Part shown: piece by piece, positions 30,101 through 40,100 of the stretch
How positions within the stretch are numbered: position 1 is the stretch's first letter
How the letters are laid out: the number at the start of each line of letters is the position of its first letter
DNA from: Hymenopus coronatus
Lineage: Eukaryota; Arthropoda; Insecta; Mantodea; Hymenopodidae
Length of the DNA stretch: 64,000 bases
Assembly: GCA_030762935.1 (NCBI GenBank)
Contig: CM060887.1
Location: 17,600,501-17,664,500 of the forward strand
Direction: 5' to 3'
The notes under the pieces: generated by a model
Database searches by the model: none
The model's input: only the letters and a program-made list of their open reading frames with translations
Told to the model about the DNA's origin: nothing
Position numbers and translations under genes: made by a program

Positions 30101-33100
30101 GGGTGTTAAAGAGTGTACTTAGCATCCCATTCTATATTGGGCATGAAAGATCGAACATTTTTCTCAAAGAGAGTGTTCATAAATAAAATTCAGTTTATTT
30201 TTATTGTACTAGATGTTGCCATCATAACTTGGTTGGTTACAACAGCAGGAGCAGCACAATGAACCAAAAATCCATGGTTCAAATTCCACCTAATAATTTT
30301 TCAGTCAGTTTTACTTTTCCAATTTTAATATTTAAGGCTGGCTCACAACAGCTAATGATAACCAGAATGAGAAAGTTGAAATACATTTATTTCAATGGGA
30401 GCATTCACAATTGACAGGAAGCCTTCCTGGACCCTCGGAATGGGAAGTCAGTCCTGGCAAGCAAGTTTTAAGAGTCCAGTTCTCGTTACTGGGCACTTAG
30501 TATTTAAGTTTAGTATCTCCCAAGGATGCAACTCTAAGATTTTCAAGAAAATCCCCCACACCCAACAACCCTTTACATACAAACATTTTTGAAAATGTTT
30601 ATTTTATCAAAAATGGCTCTAACGATTTTGATTAAAATATCTTATATTAAACATATTTACACAACATTAATGTATATTTTGACTATTCTGGGAACAGCCT
30701 CTGATGACCTCTTTATTCTGGATGAATTTTGCACAGCTGGCAAACCGTAAGAGATGGACAAAACCTTACAACACAAAAAATGTAAATTTCCTTAAAATAC
30801 AAAACTTATATCATATACAATTTTCTTGTAGGGCTGACCGTTTCTGAGATATTCATGCTATTGGTTTCAGCTTTAAAATACTTACACTTTTCACATACAG
30901 GAATTTGTCAACTCCTTCCCATACAAACAGAAGAATTTCAATCACATACCAACCAGCTTTTAAAAGATTTGACTATTGCTTTAGCCTATGGTATTCCCTT
31001 ATTTCCCTTCTACTTTCAAGAAAGCAAGTAATAAGACAAGTTCTACTAATGTTTATCTTGATTAGCATGAAGTAGATTGAAGAATAAGCTTTTAATAAGA
31101 ATTTGTAACAGATGTAGGGAAAGTCATGTGAATGGAAAACATCAGATTTTTTTAATTATAATTATATATTATAAAATATATTAATTTTAACTGTTATAAT
31201 TAATTATAAAGTATAATCACATAGTAAAGTTAATGCAAATGCAACACGAACACTGAAGCTTATGCTTAATAAATAGGACCATTCTCTATCGATTTGGTTA
31301 ACATGAACATTATCGCCATGCTAACTCCAAGCTTTTGTGTTCATGTTTACATAATTCAAGAGGAATAACCAAAACACTATTGCACTGCACAAGAACAAAA
31401 GAAACAAAAATATGGTAGGGAAAGAAAAAGAAAAAAAAAGGAAAAAAAAGAACCACACACACACACAAAATAATTCACTTTGTAGTAGCGCATTGCACTG
31501 CTGCATCTTTATCAATACTTATAGCCTCTATTTTAATCAATTGTTTTATTTTGGTATTGACATTATTATGATTGTGAATGGCAAAGTGAATTTCATGCTC
31601 ATGTCATACGTTCATGTACTCGCGTTTACATAAACTTTTCTATGTGAATGGGCCATTATTTGCATTATGTTGGCTGATTTGGAGACAGATAAAAAATTAT
31701 TGGTCAGTTAAAAACAGGTGAAATTGCAATGTGCAAAATCACCAGGAAAAGAAAAAAAAAATCTGCATTCCTGTTCTCGTTACTGGGTTGTTGTGAACCA
31801 AAGTATGTGTCTTTTATGGTTTCCCACTGGCTACCATTCTTTGGTAAGCCTTTATTTTTCTTTTACATTATTTTCCTCTTTTACTTTATTTTCTTTTATT
31901 CCCTAAAAAACATCAATTGGTCTCCCAAATTCATTTCTTCAAATGTCATGCTGATGTCTATTTCATTTGCTCCTTCTGCAGCAACTAGCTGTTTTTATTC
32001 ATTCCTTTTATAACATTTTACAGAATGTTAAGTTTTAGTTAAACACAAATTTTGGAGTCTACCAATTAAGATCTTTGAAGCCTGAGTATGGCAACAAAAT
32101 ATTTTTGATATGTACAGCAAATATATTTTTAATGTATATAATAGTAGTTTGGTGCAGGTTTTAATAAATGAGCAAAACTATTTTGCCACAGCTGCTTTAT
32201 TGAACATATTAAATATCTCATCTGCCAAGTGCATGATATCCATAATTTCTGTGCTTACCTACTTTCATTATTTTCTACAGCTGACACAAAACTGTTAATA
32301 AATTCTGCTAAGTTTAATACTTCTCATATTGTAACCATGAAATGTTAACCAATCAGAAGGCCCATTTCCCATTATATTTTTTGCATGAGACATTTCTCAT
32401 CCCACTACCAATGTTCACCTTCAGACCTATATTGAAGGTGGCCAATTTTCTTTTGTCATATAGGAAGAGAACAATTCTGATGAGATTGAACCATAGATCT
32501 CCAACTCACATGACTGTGCTTAAATAAACCCTGCCAACTATATTGATGCAGGAAGTTGGAAAATATAAAATATTGAAGTGCATAGGGCATGTCACCTTAA
32601 CTTTTTATAGAACTTAAAACAATTTCAACATTTTTGTCCCTTGATTTTTCTGCAGAGTACAGGCCATATTGAGTTTAGTGCATAAATTCAAGAACAACCT
32701 GTATACACTACTTTGAACTCTTTGCAGGCATATTAGCAAAATCTCATTGGACACACTAAAATGTTCTTGTTCAATAAAATGTTATTCATGATCTATTCAA
32801 ATATTCCTTATGGACCAATTTCTGAGCATTATTTTGTTACTCACCTTGGCAACTTTATAAACAATATTCTCAAAAATGTGGTGGTTTAGCTTTGTACATA
32901 AGCTAATCTGAGCAACTATTATGTAGGAACCTGCAGCATAATCCACTATATGTGAAGTCAATCCTGGCAAAGCAGAATCTAACACATCTGTTACATGATT
33001 CTCTGTGATGTGGTGTGCATGCTTCAATCCTCCAACCATAGTGGTGGAATAGAATGCAAATAATGTGGAGAGGAAATTGGCATTACTTTCTGCAAAAAAA

Positions 33101-34046
33101 TATAAAAATGCATATTATCTCCTGACAGTTCTCTCTACAGTTTAACATTCTATAGACTTTTATGTCTAAATGAAAACACAAACTAACGAAAATGAAAGGA
33201 AAGAACAAACTTTCCATAAATATAAAACAGAATTTATTTGACAAGGAGTCGATTAATTATACTAAACAATATATACTTGGATTTTTGCCAGAACATATTT
33301 CAAAGGACTAGTTTCCTTCAATTTTTAACCGGACATCAACATTGAAAATGAAGGAAACTAGTCCTTCAAAACATGTTCTGGCAAAAATCCCAAGTAAGTG
33401 TTGTTTAGTGTAATCAAACCCCTACTTGTCAAATAAATGAATAACAACATGCTTACAAACTTCCACAAAAAGGAAAGGGATAAAACACAATGTTATTTTC
33501 TATGAAAAAATCTTATTTATTTCATTCACAAGTCTTTGTCTATCTCTTCTGCAAACTATTCTTATAAAAATTTATTCTTTTGTTTGCATTTACTTCATGC
33601 ATCAAGATAAACATTAGTAGAAATGGTCTTATTACTTAGTTCCTTATAAGTAGAAGGGAATTAGGTTAAAGCACAGCAAATCTTTTAAAACCTATCACTA
33701 TGTGATTGTCATTGAAATTTGGTTTTCTTTCCATGACCAGGAGCAAAAAGAGATATGAAATGGATGAGGACTTCCCAGTTCAAAAAGTTTAAGTATTTTA
33801 AAATTGAAACCAATTACAGGGGATATCTCTGAAATGGTTAGCTCTACAAAAAAAATGTACATGACATAAATTGTGTGTTTTAATGATATGTACATTTTTT
33901 GTGTAGTAAGTTTTTGCCTATCTGTTACAGTTTACCAGTTATGCCAAAGTTATTCAGAATGACTCTAGGGGCTATTCCCAAGAAATTCAGGATATCTATT
34001 TTATTTGCCAAGTAAACATTTTTATATGTGGCATTTTAATCAAAAC

Positions 34047-34130
<84 letters not shown>

Positions 34131-37100
34131 CATGCATGCACACTCACACACCTGCACTGACACAAACATTTTTGTAAAGAGATTTTGTTTCTTTCATGGG
34201 CCCTCAAAACATGTATTTCTTGTGAAATGTTGGTATAACATTTTGGGTAGAATGCAACACTTTCTCTACCTAATATGTACATTGTACATATATGCTAGAG
34301 AAAATAAAGATACTAAATATTATACAAGCAGAACTGCATCGTTTACACACTCCAGTGACCAAAACCTGCAGAAACAAATCAAAACTTAGGACATGAGATA
34401 ATACGAGTGCATGGAAATATTTGTCCTGTAGCAAGTCAGATCTATCAAGAAATACACTCCAGCAACACTGGAGCACGTGCAAGGCAATAACATGAAGTTA
34501 CAACTTCTTTTGTTTCTTATCTAGCATTTAGTTAAATGCAAAAACTTTCAACATTGCAAAACTTAAAAATTTAAAAGTATAAGAGGTTTATCTAAAATAG
34601 GAGACATACTTTGATAGTATAAGTAATATAATTAGAGCTCCAACTTTTATCGATAAATTGTAACTTGAGTTGTATTTAATAAGACTATTTCGTGAGTAAA
34701 ATAACAATGATTAGCCTATATGGACACAAAGAATAATATCCAAAAATTTCATTTGTCTTGATGTATTGTCAGTGCAACTTGATGTCCATATCACAAATCA
34801 TGGCCTCGTTGCTTACAAATTTGTTGAACTGGTTCCACACTCTCGTTGTTTTTAGTATACTGCGGCTCTGAGTTTTCAAATATGTCTATTTCAACGACAG
34901 ACTTTCCCTAAAGCATTTTGGAACTTTTGCCATTATGTACCGGAATATCACTGCACAGTAATACTATTATTATGAGGCGAACATTAGTTCAGAGAGAAAA
35001 CAAATGCAGGTGGGTGGGATAAATTTAAAAAACCATTGCACGTGTGTGTGATAAAAAAAATTAAAATCCAGAGATAATCAGTTCCAATTGGTTGGAATTT
35101 TATGTGCCAATGTACTGGATTGGCCACTTCCTACGATCAGTGTCATGAATGACATAGTCAACATTATTGGTTTTTTAGCATCTCATACAACCAATTTTGC
35201 ATGCGATGCTCTGGCCAGGAAGTATTGTATTCTACCCAAAAATCTGATACCAAGAGCTCACTGAAAATACACATTTTGAGATTCCCTGAATCCAAATAAA
35301 GAACTTTTAGCAAAAGCACTGTATGTGAACAACATAACTCAAAAACAACAAATTGGTTAAAAACCGAATTTGATATTTAAGTTCACATCTTCCAAAGGTG
35401 TGATACAAAGATTTCCTATATTCCAAAGATTGGATACAAAGATTTTCAACAAAATTCTCTCACCCTAAACTATTTCCCAAAATTTTTGATTTTCTCAAAA
35501 ATGGCATTAACAATTTTGATTAAAATAGCTTACATTAAAGATATTTTCTTGAGAAATAAAATATAGATTTTCAATTTTAAGGAAATAGTCTCTAATATCC
35601 TCTTCATTCAGGATGACTTTTACATGGCTGATAAACCCCAACAGATAAACTAAATCCTACTGCACAAAAAATGTAGATTTAAAATAGATGATTGGCCAAT
35701 GTTATGCCAGAATATTTATGATAATTTAATTATTCATTTTTTGTGGAGTTAACTACTGTTTTTTGTTACAGGTTTAAATTTTCCAGTAGTTATTTTTCTG
35801 AAATGGGAAATTGTTGTTTGTTTGTTTTTCTTTTTCTCATTCTAGTCAAACAAGGGGAACAGAATTTCAATACAATCATACTGCAATTCTCTCTTAACAA
35901 ATGTGACACCTAGGTTGGCATTAGTTCAATACAATCCCATTTACATGCAAACTGTAAACTCCATTAGTTAATACATACTGTGTTCCTTAATGGCATCCTT
36001 AACCATTTGATTAATAAACTTGCGAAAGAATCCATCTGAAGAACATCGATTGAGAAGCACAATCTTTGACAGTGGTACACCTGGTGCTTGAAGAGGATGC
36101 AGCCAATGCCATTTGTTTGCAGGATCAGACAGATCCATAATCTGCAGCACACGCACAAAGATGCGCGTATCATGGTATGGTAGAATTAGCGCCATTAGGT
36201 CATCAATATTGAATTCTGCTATGTGAAACCTAAATCAAACAGCATGATTTAGTAAATCCCCTACATGATAAAATTTAAATATTAAAAATAGAAACACCAT
36301 TAACAGTGAAGAATTCATCATCTTGGAGTCATACTGAGTCACACTCACCTCCACTTAATTAGCTGAAAAACAGTGAAACATTTTCAAGAAAGTTGTCCTT
36401 TTCTTCCACAGTTTGGTGATTGATGCTCCTTTCTGCTTTCTCCTCCTCCTCCTGGTTTCCCATTTTGTTGCCATCTGGTGTTGGGAATGCAGAGTTCTAA
36501 CACTTCATTCAGTTGCAGGATTTCAAAATGTATTATATAATTGCTGTTTTTATTGGACATCTGGGAGAAAATACACATACTAAAAATGCAATTATGTAAT
36601 AAATTTTGAAATCCTGCCACTGAATGAAGTGTTAAAACTTTGCATCCCCAACAACAAATGACAACAGGAGTGTCAGTCACCAAACTGCTAAAGACGAGGA
36701 AAAATGTTCTTGAAAACATTTCAATGTTTTTCAACTAATTAAGTGGAGGCGAGTGCAAATAAGTGATTGAGCATAACTCGCAAGATGATAAAATTTGGTT
36801 CAACTCAAGAGATTACAAGAAAAACTGACAAATATTGAAAAATAATTGACAATATTGGACAAGGTTTGACAAGGCAAGAATTAGCATTATTAAAAATGTA
36901 TATTTAGAAAAATTTTTCCAAAACACCTGCAAAACACATGGATAATAATTTATTAGGTTGAAAGTAATTTACTATTAGCATCACAGTGTAACTATTTGCA
37001 ATTAAATATTATTCTTCATATAATTACATTGCACAACTATGTATAACATCAAATTACAAATGCAGTGGAAATAACACAAACTGATAGTTAACTGCACTAC

Positions 37101-40100
37101 ATGTAATTGCATTATTGTATATTTTGTAAATCTGACTGGTGATTTCTTCATGTGCCATGTCTTTATTTTGTTGTGGTTATTCATGAAGTGCATAAGGTAT
37201 AGACATAACCATCTTTTGTAAAACTAAAACCTAATCAGCTTCCACCTGACTTACTCTTGCCCAGGGTGCCAATTTTGTTTACTTTTTGATTTCAGACACT
37301 TTAAAATACTCTCATTTCATTGGCCAAAGCCATCAAACCATTGTCACATATCTAACATTTAGAACATGCCCTATTTTGTGATTAGTATACAATCAATTTG
37401 CTTTAAAAACTTTAAAAAGTATTGGAAGCAATTTTTTTTTTTTTTGTAGTTGGCTTACCTTCCCCATATTTAGGACTGACCCCCCCCCAGGACTTACAAG
37501 TAAATATCTAGAGGTCAGAAGCCTGTTGGGAGCCAATGACACAAAACCACACAAAGGAGAACCTGGAACAGGTGGTTGGCCTTTTGCAAGCATAAGCATG
37601 AGGAAGGGATGATATGAAATGAAAATGAGATGGATATAGGAAAGATGACAATGGAGCAATTGGTGGGGGAAACCGGAGAAAACCCACCAAGACTCCACTT
37701 TGTCCACCACAAATCCATACATGCTAGTGCTTGGGATCGAACCCAGACCCCCTAGATAGGAAGCAAGCAGTCTAACCACTCAGCTATGGTGCCACCTTGA
37801 AAACTATTTAACAAGAAAAATTGTAAAGTTGAGACAAATCTTGGAAAGTCCTGTAAAACATTGAATTTGCCTTCTTCAAGGAATTTCATACAAAACAGAG
37901 AATCTTCAACTTATGTAAGTGAATTAAAAACAAAAAAATAGATGAATTGCCTAAAGCCTGTAGATCATAGCCATAAGGCCAAAGAAACTCCATTTGTCCA
38001 CAAGGAGCGCATCAGAAGTGATAGGATAAAGAGTGGACTTACACAACAATATGAAGGTCCCTTTGAAGTGGATCAACATTTTTTGCTCTAAGGATTAAAA
38101 TAAACTGATCAATATTTCTATTGATTGACTCAGCCTGCTTATCTTCTTTCTGATGACAATGCGGATGAAAATCAAAACCAATGGATCAGCTGACAGCTAA
38201 CCAGAATACTAAATGTTCCCAAGTAGCATAAAAAACTACAAACTCAGGACCTGGTGAAATTTCCTGCAAAGTTGACAATCATCATTGACACCTACGTTGA
38301 GGGGAAAGTGAGGTGAGGATATATGCAAATCAAAACATGTTTAGTTAGCAATATATTCAGAATTAAAAAAAAAGAAGTTTGTTAATTTTTGATACTATTT
38401 TATAGTGCTGCACTCTGAGCTCAGCTCGAGAACATGATGTATTTTCTCGAGAAGTCTTGAGCCTGCTCTAGCTTCCATTTGTACATGCTGAATACTGGCA
38501 GAATTTTTAAAACTATTTGCTTGCAGTTTTAAAGGACTATAGATATTGCAGTAAAATGTCTTACAGACTCTACTTACCTGTTAACTATTTACATCCTTGA
38601 GTTTAGATTAAGAATATGTTTTGGTGCCTTTAAGGCTAAGAATCAAAAAAATAAACAATCAATCAAATTCAAATTGTGTGATGGATATAATAACTCCTAG
38701 GATCATTTAGTTTATTTGCTTGAATTACAGTAACATCATATCAAATTTATTGTTGGCTGGATTTGCTCAGTTAGTTAAGTACTGACTAGAGACTGACATG
38801 GCCATGGTCAATGTTTATTTTTATGTGTGGAAAATCATTAACATGCATGTACTTTTACTAGATTTACACAGTATAAAACTGAATCCATTGGTGAATCTAA
38901 TTAATCCAAATCAGCTTATTTCTAACGGTAATAATTTTAAAATCGTACTATACGCTAGTTTTACACTACCAACAAAACCTACAGTTTACATAATTTAAAT
39001 TAGGAACTTATAAACATAGTTCAATCCCATAAATTTTATTGTCAATACTCTGGCATTGAAGTAGTCACATTTTTTGGGAGTTATTTGCTCTTAACTTATT
39101 AAATAAATTAAAAACAAAGATCACAGTGAAAATAGTCATTACACACATTGAAATGCTTGCTGTTTTTTTGGTGTAAGTATGCATATCTAAAAAGAAGCAT
39201 AGCAACTTGCACAGCCACTAATGACCTCGTAATGATCTTAATGATATATATATACAACTTAAATCTTGGAACTCATGTTAGGTATACAAGTTTTTGTCTG
39301 CTATATTGAGAAATGTATGAATTGGAAGTATTTTAAACTTCTGAGCATGTTGCGGCATGTTTTTACGTCATGATTTCAGCACTCAAGCACTCTCCAGACT
39401 GCAGCAAACACAAACTGCATATCGAACCTGCTCAAGCTAAGTATCATTTGCCCAGCCCCGCTATTTTAAAATCTTTATAACAAGGGGCTGAATAAAATCT
39501 ATCTTACAAATGTATAGACTTCTTTAGTAATAAATAATTAAAAGGAGTGTCAAAACAATTAGGTATAGTATCTTCCAATACCGTGCACATGAAGAAACTG
39601 AAGAGGGGCTAAGAAAACCAGGACAGTCACAGATGTTAGTCATTTAGTTTACCACTAATACTTTTTTAAAGTGTTATTTTTTATTGGAAAAAAAGAATCA
39701 ATAAGAATTGTTATAATTGGTATAAGTGATGTGTATTTTAGTTAGCAATTATTCTATATTGGAATTAGAAATGCACATCAGTATAAGGTAATTTTATCTA
39801 GACATGTTTCAAATAAGAGCAGCTGATACTTGCCTAGTTATAAGCCATTCCAAGGACTTGTGAGCTGACTTTAACAAAAAGTATGGTGCCAACAATAACA
39901 AGAACTTCCTGATTTGTTTGTTAATCTTTTTGTTTGCTTTCTGCTCTGTTACAGCACGTTCCGCAGCTCTTGCAGACAAATCAAATAAGTTTCTGCGAAA
40001 CTGTTCAAACTCAGGATTCAGTTTTTGCAGTTCATCGAGGCCACTGATTCCTAGAACAATTCAAAAGATACTGTGTTATTGTCATTACTATGGTTTAAGG

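Noticed and set aside
34040..34282. Minus-strand frame with a long Tyr-Ile repeat
   Set aside because: It is produced by the (TA)n microsatellite.
36384..36734. 116-codon minus-strand open frame
   Set aside because: It spans the near-palindromic foldback F4 and has no family match.
38041..38150. Possible extra HEATR1 exon between exons 2 and 3
   Set aside because: Exons 2 and 3 join directly in phase with continuous family similarity, so there is no missing protein to place here.
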